From positions 9,672,001 to 9,736,000 of the forward strand of contig NC_135202.1 in NCBI RefSeq assembly GCF_050948175.1: a stretch of DNA of 64,000 nucleotides. The letters are read 5' to 3'. The notes under the pieces were generated by a model, which was not told the DNA's origin, searched no databases, and was given only the letters and a program-made list of their open reading frames with translations. The position numbers were made by a program, and so were the translations under genes. Source of the DNA: Xylocopa sonorina. Its lineage: Eukaryota; Arthropoda; Insecta; Hymenoptera; Apidae. Within the stretch, counting starts at the first letter, position 1, and every line of letters begins with the position of its first letter. Below, in pieces: positions 37,701 through 51,681 of the stretch.

Positions 37701-38386
37701 ATGCAAAATATATTGTTCCAAAGCCTCGACACAGCGAACGTAAACGTGTCGCAAATAGAGATGACATATTTTCTGAAAGGTGATGTGTACTCGTTTGAAC
37801 TGCGATTTTCTGATATTGAAGAGGAATGAGGGGTCCCTCGGGTGCAGTTTTGTTTTCAGTAAGTCTTTGCAATTGGCAGGATAATATGAAATGTATAATA
37901 AATGTATGATAAATATAAAATATGTACATTATTGGTCGGTTCTCGATGTATTTCGAGCAGCACTATTCTCAGCGTGTGTTCTCGAACTGCGACACAAACA
38001 GTCTCCTGTGACAAGGTTACTACAAAAATAGTTCGAACAGGACGACACCGTCTGAAACAGTTGCTTTTGTCACGTCGCGTCGTAAAAGCCTGTTCTGTAA
38101 TTGTTGTTATCGCCTCAGTTTTTGCAGAAGCGTAGACCTGATTGCACGCTCGCGTGTACACGCGGCTGTGTGTTTCCGTGTCGATAAGTGTGCGTTGTTC
38201 GTTTCGAATAAAACATTCGGGAAATGTTGTTTTCCGATATCACGCGTTTCTCGATCCCGCGATGGAAACGCGTCGTCAAACGAATTGTTCCCGCGGCTCT
38301 GGCTGTCCAGCAAAAATGGAAATGCGTGAAAATTCCAGGGATATCATACTGTCGGTGAGTACCATAAATTTTGTTGACGATGGCCC

Positions 38387-38930
38387 CCGTCACGCGTGAC
38401 AGTGATTTCTGTTTCAATTAACATTTCATTTGGCCGCTCGTATCGCGTGTCACGTTGGAAACTCCTGTTTTCCGTGGCTGTTCGTCGGAAACGTCCACGG
38501 AATTGCTGTGATCGATCGAGCAATTTGGCGAGTCATTTAAGAGGAGATATTCTGCAGACAATTTCTCAAGTTCCTCCAGTATCCTTGAAAACGTAATATT
38601 AGAGGCCTCGATTCGCTTGACGATAATTATCTCATCGTCGAAACTTTTTATGTCGCCTTGAAATGTCGCCACTCGCTTAATCAGTCGGTGAATAGAAACC
38701 GTCTAACCAGGGTGGCGATAGTTATCTTGCCGCTCGCATTTATCGGTCGTTTATTTAACAGTAATACCGAGAGGGGTTGAGAGTGTATTCAGCGGTATCG
38801 TGGGACGCCGTAAATTGGACCGAACTCGCTCACTCCGCGCGCATCGGCGGCACCGCAAGAACGCGCGTTACGCGCGACACTAATTTCCGTTTTAATTAAC
38901 ATTTCACTCGGGCAATTAATTAACGTCGCG
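38387..38930. repeat. Diverged direct repeat containing TTAATTAACATTTCA-like core
   Basis: About 45 bases at 38388-38432 (GTCACGCGTGACAGTGATTT, then CTGTTTCAATTAACATTTCA) recur at 38863-38907 as GTTACGCGCGACACTAATTT, CCGTTTTAATTAACATTTCA. The first copy begins with the perfect 12-base palindrome GTCACGCGTGAC. The second copy is followed by GCAATTAATTAACG. The shared cores hold TAATTA homeodomain-type words. It is either a local duplication or two related regulatory elements. Confidence 0.45.
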
Positions 38931-39125
38931 AACGGTGGATCCCGTGGCTCGCGCGGCCACAAAGGGACCGCGGTATTCATTCGTCGGCCATCACGCGTAC
39001 AACTCTCGAACTTGGCTGACGATATTCGTCCTCGCAGGGTGGGCTGTCTGCGTATCCCGCGACTCGATTAATCGCCGAACCCGCCGCGAGACCGGTCGAA
39101 GACGTAGGTGGAAAGCAATTTACAT

Positions 39126-39240
39126 ACTATTAATTAGAGGCTAGCACGTCCCATGCAAATTCTCCCCCGTAGCTGCGTATTGTATGTAATTAATGCCGGC
39201 TTCTAGGCGAAGTGCGCGGTGATTAATGCTGGCTCTCAGT
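39126..39240. promoter_or_regulatory. Cluster of homeodomain and POU-type words, possible enhancer
   Basis: Within about 110 bases there is TTAATTAG, a perfect octamer ATGCAAAT (39153-39160), GTAATTAATGCCGGCTT and GATTAATGCTGGCTC. The last two are a diverged direct repeat about 36 bases apart. Octamer words are bound by POU factors and TAATTA or GATTA words by homeodomain proteins. Enhancer function is inferred from the cluster only. Confidence 0.3.
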
Positions 39241-40330
39241 CGAACGCGGCACACCCGTCCCACGGGGAGGATTGTTGACAGTTTCTTTGTGAGGAGTTGC
39301 GCTTGAATTTAGAATGGTCGAGAGAGAGAGTGGGTAGCGTTGGATGCGTCGCCCATCGTCGATGGGAATTGCGTTGGAATAGCTGGTATGACGCGAGAGA
39401 GTTGTGAATCAAACTGAAGCACTATCGAGTAGTAGGTGATTTCTTTATATTTCAGAGATAGACGATTTTATCGTACAAATATATACATTGTCGTGTATTA
39501 AAATCGTCGACGATGTTTCGCGTCCGCATGACACCTTGTTTTCGACGAAATCTCAACCCTTCCGCTGTCAGAACTAGCGCGGGTGTAGATATCGCGAGAG
39601 GAGAAGTTACGCGAGAAATTAACTTGCTGCTTGTTATTTCAGTTACGGATGCGTTGTTTCTACCCTGGCGAACGGGTGATGATGACTGAAGAGGGACAAG
39701 GGGATCGGTGAATCGAGTTTCTCAAGAGTTTGGTGCCGACGAGCCGTGGTGTTCCTGATGTAGACAGCTCTCCTTTCCTCTTTTTCCATTCACTGTCCCC
39801 TCCATCCTCTCTGTCCCTCCTTTCCGTACTCTATCTGCTCTAGAATCGTGCGATAACACTTCACGTCTACGACCCGCAGCCAGTAACGCTTCGAGCGTAC
39901 GCGTGCAAGTCTCTACTCGACCAGGCCAAGTTTCAGAATTCACCAGGCGTTAGGATAATAGTCGTGAAGGCTTCAGCTGGGTCTCTTCTCCATTGCTGTG
40001 GCTCGTTCTTGAGCGACCATTGTCGTGGCCAGGTGAACGAGTCGCGAGACAATAGATTTGATGTTTAAGGACAACAATGCTTGACTTCGACAGTTCTGCA
40101 TGTGGATCGAACGATGTTCTGATCAACAGGATTCTAATTTCTTCGAGGCGTTGAAGATCAGAGGTTGGATTTTATAATGGTAGCCATAGTTCGCGCAACG
40201 AACACTTACATCCAAGGTTTCTATTATTTCTGTCGTTTGTTTTTAACGACAATAATGTATCAATCTTCGCATTTTATTTGTCGTTTTACCTCTCTTCATG
40301 CTCTTTAATAAGGGAAGCGAAGTAAAAGGG

Positions 40331-40770
40331 CAAAGTTTCAAGGACTTCTTGGGCAATTTAGAAGATATCTACCATCGAAGTACCCACTTGGCCATCCCTG
40401 CGCCTTTTTCTTCATTTTCGATGATAAGACGGGATGAATCTTCGCGTTTAATTTGTTTCGCTCGTCCCGTAAAATTTACTTCTGAAACGTATCCTTTTGG
40501 CCCTTCGTACCTTCATTTTCATTCTCGATGACAGTCCCGCCAAGAACTCCAGGAGGTCTTGGACAATTTAAATGCTCGACCTTTGAAGCACCAGCTCCAC
40601 CACCCCCGTTCATATCTCTTCATTTTGCGACGATAAAATTAGATAAATTTTCACGTTTAATTTCGCCAGCTTCTTTATTCCGTCCCGGGAAATGTGGGGC
40701 TCGCGGGAGGGGGACACAAGTTTCGAGTGGGTTCCGGGAAATTTAGAGGGTGTCTACCCTTGAAGCATCC
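40331..40770. repeat. Degenerate tandem repeat, about 2.3 units of roughly 180-210 bp
   Basis: The text CAAAGTTTCAAGGACTTCTT-GGGCAATTTA at 40331 recurs as CAAGAACTCCAGGAGGTCTT-GGACAATTTA at 40541 and as ACAAGTTTCGAGTGGGTTCC-GGGAAATTTA near 40716. Between them TCTTCATTTT, a GATAA word, CGTTTAATTT and CGTCCCG also recur in the same order. Copies are strongly diverged, so this is an old array. No protein meaning is seen. Confidence 0.55.
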
Positions 40771-41591
40771 CCGTATTATTAGCTGGTAGCAGCGAGTGAT
40801 ATTGCTATGCGGTGTACACTTACTAGAGCTGCGGATGTCGGAAAGTTATGGAATGGCTGGCCCTGTAATTTACCTACTAAGTGTTTGCGTACCTGGGGCT
40901 GCGGCAGTATGTAAAGTTAACTAATTAAACACTTAGCCGAAGTTTCGAACAAATTAAACGAATGCCAGTCTACTCAGCCATCCCCATCCTCCGTTCTCCC
41001 CCGCGCCCTTTCTAGTCACGTCATTAAACATTCCTCGAAGTTTTTATTGCCCTCTTCTCGCCACCCTCTTTCGACCCCTCTTCGTCCACGCGTTTCTTGT
41101 TTCTCGTCCACCGACAGACGATTGTGTCTCGAGATTCCTCGAAAGTCGAGCTACTAGCTCGAGAAAGGGAAATTTGACCGCGGCTTACGATCGTAGGGAA
41201 AGACAAAACGGTTCAGAAGTGCGATGCGTAACGGGTGAAAAGAATCTTTAAAAGACCTCAACGTTATATCCCTTCTTCATTGGAACTTTAATTGGCCAAC
41301 GTTCGCGATGAATTACTGGGTCAGGGCCTCGTCGATACCTGGGACGTGTCTAAGCAAATATTATACGTGACTTCGATACGTGGCCGGATAAATTTCCCGT
41401 AAATTTCGCCGGGGCCCGGCACTCGCGCGACGCTAACGATCGATAAACCGGTTATAATGCTTTAAATTTTAACGCTGATCCCCCCGGCGTGCCTGTAACA
41501 TTATTATCACCGCGTTACCTGCGACGCAAGCGTGTACGGAACGTTTAATAGCAAAACGCCCGCAGAACACATCGCTACCTCTCTCCCTTTC

Positions 41592-41610
41592 CCTCTCTCT
41601 CTCTCTCTCT
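41592..41610. repeat. (CT)n microsatellite
   Basis: An uninterrupted CT dinucleotide run within a pyrimidine-rich tract. Confidence 0.9.
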
Positions 41611-43506
41611 GTTTCGCATAACCCTCTTCGTCGATGAATAGTTGAAGGCACCGATCCTGAAACTTGTTCGCAATTTCCCCTTGCTCGCGGCTACTTACCA
41701 TGCCTTCTGACCACTCCTTCGACGCTTCTTGCGTTCTTTCCAAAGGGTTTCTCTTTCGACGTCCTCTTCAAGCTTTCGTTTACTTGTTATAAGATTTTCG
41801 AAGGTAGATTAACAGATCTCTATCGCGCAAACAATTTTTGAACAAAGTAATTTCGAGGTGCGTTCGACTAAACGCGGGCCTCTTTCTCCACAGAAGTTCT
41901 AACTAAGAGAAGAGAATTCCAATCTACCCCTGCTCTATAAAACCCGAGACTGCTGATTCACGCCTCTGCCGATCTAATCGTTCCAATCGTGACCAGTCAC
42001 GGACCAGCAAGCCGGTAACCAGTTTTACGAGCGTTCCTAGCGCGAGCAAAATCGATGGACGTGCAACGTGAATCGGAACGAACGAGGAATCACGGGCACG
42101 TTTGCAGACAGTGCGCCGCGAATTGTCACGAGACACGCGCCCCTCTCGACTCGAGGGCTCGAAAAAGGCGATTCTAATTCGCTGAAAGGAAACAACGTGA
42201 AGATTTTCCACGGTTAATTCGAACGTGAAATTAGACTTTCGAGGCGAACGGTCAGGTAGCGCTCGTAAAGAAGCGCTGGGCTCGATCGTCGTCTGCGGGC
42301 TGGCCAAGATTAAAACTTTCATGGGGTCCCCGTACGGCTGGCGGAATTCTCTGTCCGCGCTCGTTAAAACTTCCCTTAAGAAACCTAAGGCGTCTTAACG
42401 CATATAAATGGATTCGGTTCCAGTGCTCATTCGGCTGGACAGCTTAATACCTTCTGGGAGAGCGTTAACGCGACCCTAGCCGCGTTTCAAGATCGCCCTC
42501 GCCGTTCTCACGTGTGCATACATTCGGATTCGAAGGATTTTCGTCTCGATTGTTTGGATTTAAAACGTTCTTTACAACGTTGCGCGAGAAGGATCTAAAG
42601 GATTACGATGTTTAATTTCTGCATCGTTAATGAAGCCCCACGGTTCGATCGGAACAACGAGCGTACCTCCAGTCGATGGAACTGCAGCTTGAAATATTAA
42701 TAAGTCATTACAGAATCCTGTTTAATTTTCGAACGATGGTAAATACGAGGATTGTATTATTTCAACTTTAAGGTATCGCCACGCATAAAATGCTTTATTA
42801 AACGGAGGATTTTCTAATTAGCAAGCAAATAACCTACTTTAGCTACGGTGGCGCATTAAACAGGGGTGCGCGTCTCTACCACCCCTCGTTTCGAGGTATT
42901 ACAATTACAGAAGTTAATCCGCGATTGTAATAATCGTGCTATCGATCTTCTCGAGACTGGGCGTTTCGAATAAAGAAATATCGCGGTCACGTGGAAACGC
43001 AGCTGCTAGAAGAAGAAAAGCGTGCATTAAAATTATGTACGATATCCCAGCGATTTTCCATACGCCTGCCATTCGAAACGAACACCCACCTATGCCTGCG
43101 AGCACTATTAAAAAAAAGCACAACAGCCGTGCTAACAGATCCGAGCCGTGAACGTACACGCGTATACGGAACGTTAAAAATATCGCGACAGTTTGTCGCG
43201 CTGGGGTAAAACGAAGAAAATATTCGCGACTCGAAGTGGAAAAGGCTCCGGGGGGTAGCTGAAGCGTGATGAAAGCGTGGAACAATAACCCTGGCCGTGT
43301 TTCCATGCGCTCACGTGTCTGAAAAGATATTAAATCCGAACGTACTCGGGGCGGCAAAAATTTATTTAACGCGATGCCGTTATTCACGTTCAACCGTGAA
43401 AGCAGCTGCGCCTTCAAAGATTCTGAGCTTCTTACTCGCCGGAATCCAAAGAAATCTCTCTTTCTTTCTGATACTCTCGAGGGAAAGAGAGACAAAAAAA
43501 TGGGGG

Positions 43507-43527
43507 GAGAGAGAGAGAGAGAGAGAG
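43507..43527. repeat. (GA)n microsatellite
   Basis: An uninterrupted GA dinucleotide run, one of several in 41-45 kb. In insects such runs can bind GAGA-type factors, but here they may simply be slippage products. Confidence 0.9.
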
Positions 43528-43771
43528 GGAAAGAGGAGAATATTGCTCGTACCGAGCAGTTACAAGACTCGGGTGAATGCTCCGTTTCGAATAATCGCGT
43601 ATGCCTCGCTCCTTTGAAAAGTTCGCCTCTGCATCGCGATCGATGCACCTTTCCGTTGCACGAGTTTCTTTTTCCGTTGGTGTGCATCTGCAACACGAGG
43701 AACGTTCCGTGCTACTTACGTTGCCTGGATTCAGTTTGCGAGGGATTCTTACAGAGGTGAATAGGTCGTTC

Positions 43772-43790
43772 GAGAGAGAGAGAGAGAGAG
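43772..43790. repeat. (GA)n microsatellite
   Basis: A second uninterrupted GA run, about 250 bases after the first. Confidence 0.9.
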
Positions 43791-46700
43791 GAGAAGATTC
43801 GTGACAGAATTTCGCAGATACTTTAAATGGATATGGTTATCCGTTTGTATTTATGTGGACTTCCGTGGGTGTTGTTAATACGTTGGTATGAATCAAAGTA
43901 CACGTGGCATTTTTCTACCTTTTACATTCTATATTCCAACTTTTTCATCAGCGTGTTGTCTCAAATGATGAAAACCTTTCAGTTTTCGCTCCAATGTTAC
44001 GACGTATCTTGCGTAATTAAAACGTGTATTTCGTGCAAAATGATTCGTGAATGGATTTTCCCAGAAGCGAGCGTCGATGCGATTGGTCGAGCGGAAAAGC
44101 GCGACGTTCACGGTCCCACGTCGTTTCGTCGTTCCGCGACATCACACGTCGAGGACCGCTAAAGAATGTTCACGGGTATCATGAAAATTTCTCCGACTAC
44201 GCGGAAAGTCGTTTAAAAACTAATCTCACGGCCATTAAAAAGTTGTAACGAGTCGTCCAACTTTGGCGCTCCGCGATGCCTTAACCCACCCCTTTGCCAT
44301 CCCCGCTTTCGCGCCCCATTCTGTTCCACACCGCGCCCCGTTGATCCTCGCGAACGCTCGAAAAATACCTCCGCTTCGTCAAACGTACTCGAAATTTCAA
44401 CTCTTCATTCGAACCACGCTGGAGGGAAGAAAAAGAGGTCCATGGTTATTCTTTCGATCGTTCACAGACTGATGCGCTAGCATGATATTTGCGATGGGGG
44501 CGTTTTTTAAAAAACAAAAAAAAATAGACCTGTTCTACTTGTTACGTAGAACAAATAGAACTCTTCAGAGCCTCGTTGATTTCTTCTATCGTCTACTTCA
44601 AGATGAACAGAACATAAATTAGAAAATCTTGCGTCAACAGAAGAATCGGTAGAAAACAAAATTGCTGCTGGCTATTAAAAAAATAGGGAGAGAGAGAGAG
44701 AGAGTCAACTGACGATCTTTTGTCCCACGATAAACGGTTCGCCGATAACGTCGGGCGTCCGTGGCTCGTATCGAGGACGTATTGTTGTTTCACGAGGGCG
44801 ACGTCTAAATCTTTATCCGTTCGCCATTAAGGCGAAAATGTCTCGCGCGACGACAACGAGTCAATGAAGCGTAGGGACAAAAGATGTACCCTGGAGAACA
44901 AATAAGTTCGGTTATAAAACAGCTGCTCGTAATATGAAAGACGAGCGGGTGGACAGGATCTCTGCGCGAGTAAATGGCGGCAGAGAGGCGGCGGTGGAAA
45001 AGAAGAAACAACGGGGAAACCAGCTAGAGGAGATCTCGTCGAGGTAACGAAAAGTGAAGAGTTAAAACAGAGCGAGCGAAATACCATCGCGAAATATTGC
45101 ATTCCGTTTCCTTCTTTACTGCTCGTCGAGGGCCTTCGCGTGCCTTCAGAAGATCCTTCGGACGGAATTGTCTCGTCAGGATGACGACAAATTGAGCCGA
45201 AGACAGTGAAAGTCGACGAGGGAGGGATTAAGTAGAAAAGGACCACGACGGATCCGTAACCAGACAGGGTGTGTCGCAAATTCTATCAGAATAGAGAAGC
45301 AACAGCTGTGAGCTTTCGCAGAGCGTGTCCGTGTTTGTAGGCATGTTGCAGTTATTTCATCTTTTTTTTTCGACTTTCAATATGTATGCACTTGTTTTTC
45401 CTTCTATTCGAATACTTTTTTCCGCTGTCAGTTTCAATCTGGCACGGATTAGATCATCGATGGACGATGAAAAAACAGTATGGAGATTTTTCTTTTTTTT
45501 ACATAAAAGTATACTTTTTCCTTTTATTCGCGTTTTTTTGTTTTTTTTTTTGTTTCGTTCTATCCTCGATGAAAATCGCTTACCGTGTCTGCGCTGTCAG
45601 TCTCAATCTGTTTCGACTGTTCGCGGTATTAAATTACAGCGAACCGTCGGACACACGCTTCTTGCCAAAAGCTCGACCCGGCATCGATCGACCCCGCAGC
45701 TAATTGTCAATTTCCTAGGCGATAAATCATGCAGGCCAGCTCGCGACCGCTTGCCCGCGAGATTGCCAGCCACTGTATTATCGGTACAATTGTTTTCGTT
45801 AGACCTGGCGCGAGCAATTACGCGGATCTCGTCCTCCTGGCTGTCCCACGTCATTTCGTTTTCACCCGATACAATGCCCCACCAAATCAGCATTTAAAGA
45901 GAAGCCATCTCTCTACAACTTGGTTAAATAACGTGTTTATCATATAAGGACATATTAATTTGAGTTAATTAATCGAAGCAAATTGTGCACCACCGATATT
46001 CCGTGCACTGGAGATACCGAGAGAAACGCCTTGTTCATCGTGTCCATAAATTGAATAAAAAAACAATCTTTCGAAGGAGACAGACACCAAAAGAGACAGG
46101 CTATTCTCAAAGTGTTTCAATTGAGTTACCTGAGGAAGTTCAAGAGTTCTTTACCATCGCAGGGGGTCGTCTGAAGCCCGTTTCTGAATCGATTTATCGA
46201 TCCACGAGGCTCGTTCGCTTCTAACCAAACTTGGCAAATAAGTTACAAATTGAAAAGGTAGAACTGGTTTTAAACAATCTTGAACAAAGCCGCGAACGAG
46301 ATACCATGAATTTTTACAGTGATTTCTGCAGGCTCTCTAATAAATACGTCTCCTAATTAAAGGGTTAATACCTTTGCGCCAGAAACTGGGGCTTCCGGCT
46401 TAACGAGGCTTCGCGAAATGGAACTCACGAGAAGTCACGTGCTTCTGTGACACGCTAATGATTGTTTCGCTAACGATCGTACGATAACAGAGCCGTGATT
46501 TTAGTCTCCTTTCTGATTGAATCGTGCTAACGAACGTCCACGCGCTCTTTCCCCACCTCTATCTCTTCTTTCTTTTCCAGTTTCGTTTTTTCCACCTCCT
46601 GCGAAACAGTGCCCCGATTGTAATCCCCAACGATTACCGTCGTTATCGCCGCGTAAACAGGCGTCTTTACGGTCGAGATGCGCGAACAATGCCATATTCC

Positions 46701-49700
46701 AGGTCTAATTGCCCGCGTGTATCATGGTATCCCGGACCCATTACCAACGAACCGCCTGTGTGTGCTTTCAATGTGCGTTAAACATTCGCGGCAATTACTT
46801 GAAATTACTTCCCTTTGCCGTTGAGTCGTTGCTGTTTTCGCCAGGCAGCGAGCTTGGCCAGATATGGGGATGAAACGGTGGACGATAAAAGAATTTTATT
46901 TTTCACAATTTATGCTCTTATCATTTGAAGTTACGTGAATTTCTATATCTTACCTTAAAGCATAAATTGTGGAAATTGAGACTTATACTTTGCGTCTATA
47001 CTTGCTCCCTTTTGCTGTACCAAGTTCTGCGTCTTCCTGGGTTGCTACGTCGAGTTGTACGTGCTCCTTCGAAGCTTCAGAATCTTTTATCTTTTATCTA
47101 AGAATAATTCACTTTCGTAATTGTGTGTCTTCAAGAAATTATCATATTAGGTTCCCTTCTGGATTGCCTCTTAATTGCGTATTCCATCGCGACGATAGTT
47201 CCGTGTAACGTCTGATCATTTGCAAAAGCACCGGTAATAAATCGTTGGTTTACATTTTCCAGTTCCTCTCGCTCGTATTTCCAAGAAAACATACTTATCC
47301 CAGGATTATTACTCGCTCCATCCCGCTGTTCGTAACAAACTGATTTCCATGGCTGCAAAGGGAACAAAATCAACCAGCGTATACTCTGTCTCTCTTCTTC
47401 GAGGGCATTAAAACGCGATGGAAAATCCAACGGGAAAGAATCTCTCTTGATCACGGATTATCTTCGTTATTACGCGAACAGAGCTCGCGGAACCGTAAAA
47501 CTCCATTCCTCCGCGTCGCGCAATTTTTCCCGCGCCCCTCCGGCTCGCGAGCAGAGGAGACAAGTCTAAAGTATGCGTAGCCGTGGAGTAAAAAGCAAAT
47601 TTGAAGGGTGGAAGAGGGGCTCGGAGGTGGAGGTCGAGAGCGAGAAGAAGGACGGAGGGGTGCGAGAAGAACGTCTACGTTGGAAGACGAAATAGGGTTT
47701 TCGTAGATAGTAAGTGGCGACTCTATTATTGCACTTACATTCTATTACCGAGGACTAGCACTCCGGGCTAGCTAGCGCGGGCGAGCAAGGAGGACGGCTC
47801 TCTTCCACCCTCCGCTTCGCCCCTCTAACTGCAGCGCGGACGAGGCTACCCTATTCTGAAGTTAAACTCCACCTTCCGCCATTACGAGTCGAGTAAAGCT
47901 GTTTATAGCGTTTAGCAGCAGATGCTACACTCGTAACAGCTTGCAAATGAAAACGATCTCGCCCCCTCGGTCCCGAAAACCTGCCTGGCACCTTCGTCCG
48001 AGGGGGTGGAAGAAGCGAGACGACGAAAGGGAGGAAGATCAGGGGCGCGAGGCCACGCCTTTTAATGAGTCTCCAGTAATCCCTACTACATATTTATCAT
48101 TGCGCATTCTTCTGTCCCACGGATCGTACCGTCGTTTGTTTCTCGTCTGAATTTCTCGAGTAACGTCCATCCTGTCGAATCCCATAAACTGAGAGGGCGA
48201 TGTGGACCAAGTCGCCGTAGAAGGATCACGGATTAGCGAGGAATGAGTCAGAGGAAGCGTGGCGTGTCCTTAGGGTAGCAACCCCAGGTTTCCGCGTTAA
48301 ATGAGGCGTTCGTATTCTTAATTTCTCGGAACGAACTCCCAACTTGTAATTCGCCGGAGTATCTCGCAAATTGCTCTATCGAAACTTGCCGCCGCGAACG
48401 CTGAAAGGGAGAACTTTCGCCGGGTAGTCGGAGCTTTCGATCGCAGAACGAGTATGGTTCCGACTACGTGCTCTTAACAGCTCCTTTTTCATCCCGCGCT
48501 CGGTTTATTGTGATATAGTTGGAGGGCCAATTAGATTATTAAGCGAGAAAAGATTATCCGCGGTCTCGTTTTACTTTCCACCCCCTCGAATCGTAGCCGC
48601 GGCACTTTCGTAGCAAGTGGAACATTTTTAATCGCATTCCCTGGTTATGACGCGAAGAAATCGTTTTCCCCAGCAGTCGACAAGCCGTCCAGTTAATCTT
48701 GTATCGAGCAGTCCGTGAGAATGTCGACCGAGTTGAAAGGTCGAGCGTTGAATCGGACTGCGATTGCAACGCGACTGTGAGCGAGAAAAGTGGTCGATGT
48801 TGTGCACCTTTAATAGGTTTTATTGCACTTGCCAAAGGTATCGTGGCTTCGTTTCTAATTAAAAAACTATGTTTGACAACGACATTGATAATTGTTATAG
48901 TCTTTTTCAGTAAATTTAGTCCACATCTGCTCGACGTGGTCCACGTTACGCGTCCTCCAACCCTCGTCTCTGCCATCTTCCCCTATCTACTCTCTTTACC
49001 CCGTCCACGCTGGCGGCGTCGTTTATTTTTCCACCGAATTTCAAACCTGCGCGAAATGAAGCGAAATTAATTTCACCGACGGCGTCTGAACTCATCAGGA
49101 AAATCAGGCTACTGGCGTTCCGCTCGAATCGCTCGGCGACACGTTGAATTCGATACCGAAAGAGCAGAGCCCAGCAGTGTCAGGGGTGGGACAGCGACAA
49201 CGATATCGACCAGAGCGAAAGGGAACCATCTGAAACGAGTTACAGGCCGGGGGTGGCGGCGGATCCGAAAATTCTCGCTTTTAAATCACGGTTAATTTCC
49301 TCTCCTGCCGGCGCGATAACTCTCCTATCGCTGTGATTGAGCCATTGTACATCCCTTTTTCCTTTCTTTCCCTTTTCTTTTGTTTCTTCTCTTCCCTTAT
49401 TTTCGTTCATTCACCATCCATTCGAAATTGCCAGAGGGCGAAATAATCCGTGGACTGTGAAAAATTTGTTTCGCTCCTGGCACGATAAATCGCAGGCGAC
49501 TTTTCTTCGTTTGGGAACGCTCGTCTTTCGTTATAGTTGCAGGATCGCATCGGTTAACGGTGCATTCAACAGCTTCTTCCTTTTCTCCTCTCTTTTTCCC
49601 CGTATCCTTTGCTTCGAGCTCGTCGTTCGGACTCGTTAATGAATTCTCGAATGAGGATCGTTATCGATCGGCGCTCGCCTCTCCTTTATTCGTAATCTAC

Positions 49701-51681
49701 GAGCACGAGACCAGGCGCCACTTTGCGAGATTGAACGAGCCGTTTTCTTATGCATATGCGAACGAAATGGATACACGGTTATAATTAGCGAAAGACGAGT
49801 TTCTTCGAGGTACCACGAAGACGGGACGAAGGCGGAAACGGATACTTTCCTCGGAACCCGTTTCGTGCGTTAAGATTACTGTTCCTCTAGTGGCAAGCGT
49901 TGGAGTACCGTTGCATGAATATTTTTGTAGCTTCCGTATAATTAGCATCGGATCTCGACTCCCCCAGCATAAACCACGCATACACGTAATTCCCAGCGCG
50001 AAACAACACTTGAGGTCTACATCCGGGTGGCGTTATATATTTGAATAATTCCCGCGCAAAGGCAACGCGCTCATTACTCGGCATTTAATCCATTAGCTGG
50101 AAGAAAATTCCAGCGTGCATCGCCTTGAACACACCGCAGCTCTCGAAGAGGGGTAGGCGTGCCACGCGGCGCCACCCTGAACCCCTGCCCTGCTCGATTT
50201 ATCGAGCCTCGATACCTTCTCTTCGCCCGTTAATCCACAAGTCGTGTACTCCGCGCGATTACATTCTTCCCCCGTCGTATTCGCGCGCGAGACGATTCGT
50301 AGAAGGGGAGTTTCCTTAAGGAAGCACTTAGTCGCTTAACTAAACCCTAAATCGCTCGCGAATCTCATTGCGAATTCCTCTAAGGACCAGCTACGGAATA
50401 ACGCAGAGAAGGAGGAAGAGAACGGACGAAAACGATTTTATTCGATCGCTGCGTCCCGTTCGATCTTCCGCCTCGCAGGTTCCGCAGGGAGGATTTTTAA
50501 TTATTCAACCCACGGCTGCTCGAAGTTAATCCTTCTATCCGTGGTACCGAGTGTAACGATAATAAATGTCTAGCGCGGTAGTTTCTTCTGCAAACGTAAT
50601 AATAGGAGCGTTTGCTCGGCGGAAATCAGATGATTAAACATAGCTGCAGGAAAGAAGCAAACACGGAAGGAAGGCGATGGAACGGGGATGTACGAGTACG
50701 CGTGCTTCAGCAAATACGTCGTTCCTATACGTAACCCTCGCGAAGATCCCAAATAAGATTCAAATGGAGGCGCCCGTAGATGGAACTCCATCATCGATTC
50801 GGCTGTTCGCAGAAATGTATAGAGCGCGAGGGGCGTCGAGGGATGGCGGGATGGATCGCGAGGAATACGTTTCTCCGATGAGAAACGACTGTTTGCGTTT
50901 TTAGCGGCAGATACGAATCTGTTTAGAGTGTCTCCGAGGTAGAACGGTGACGCAGTCTCGGCCATGTTCGCCATTATTCTTCGCGCAGGGTGGTGCGGGG
51001 GACAGGATTTATGTTTGGTCGATAAGAGAAAAGGCGGCAACGAAAGTGTAAAGTTATTCCAGGGACGGGCAGATCTATGATATTCGACTTGCCAGACTGA
51101 CTGGCAATCAGCGGACGACTTTGATACCCCGTCGAAACTTCGCCTGGCGGAATGAAATCGCTTTCTGCCCGTTGCTCTTCTTCGTAGTCGCGCTGCGAGA
51201 GACCCGCCGCGAGTTTCAATTCACCCTCTCGCTGTCTGTTGTTACGAAACGTTTGGTAGACTGTAACTTCGCGTACTTTTGGGTACGTTGGTCTCCGGTT
51301 TGGTTGAGATTATTTTTCACACGTTTTATAAATCACTTCTTTTACGCGCAAGGATTTGGTTTGGAGATTTGAAACATTTTTTTTGTAAATTTTGGGTCTC
51401 TTTGTGGAGTTGTTCTTAGTATCGCTTCTTTTCTTATTGCAGACAATTTTGGTGAATTAAACGTGTCCACATCGATCTTCCTTTCGAGTACAAGTTATTA
51501 CCAGGACCTATCATCGCATTTCACGTATTTATCACCGACAATGTCCTCGCGATGATATCTGGCTAATTTATATCCCCATACATTTAGATGGGGACGTCGT
51601 CTGCGGTTGTATTAACGGCGAAGGCAGCGAATATCGGGCGATGTTACCATCGAGACAATGTAGGGTTCCGAAAGAAGACGA

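Larger units (their letters stand above)
31271..38386. other. No recognised gene; non-coding stretch
   Basis: I see no coding exon here. Noted small structures: a hairpin at 33415-33435 and a two-copy repeat at about 34678-34758. A run of T at 37419-37430 and several TAATTA words are present. Confidence 0.4.

Noticed and set aside
42914..43696. 260-codon minus-strand open frame, longest in the right two thirds
   Set aside because: It reads through a GA microsatellite, giving serine/leucine runs, and has no domain-like segment.
45325..45897. 190-codon plus-strand open frame
   Set aside because: The phenylalanine-rich part comes from T-tracts, and the rest is arginine/serine-rich without motifs.
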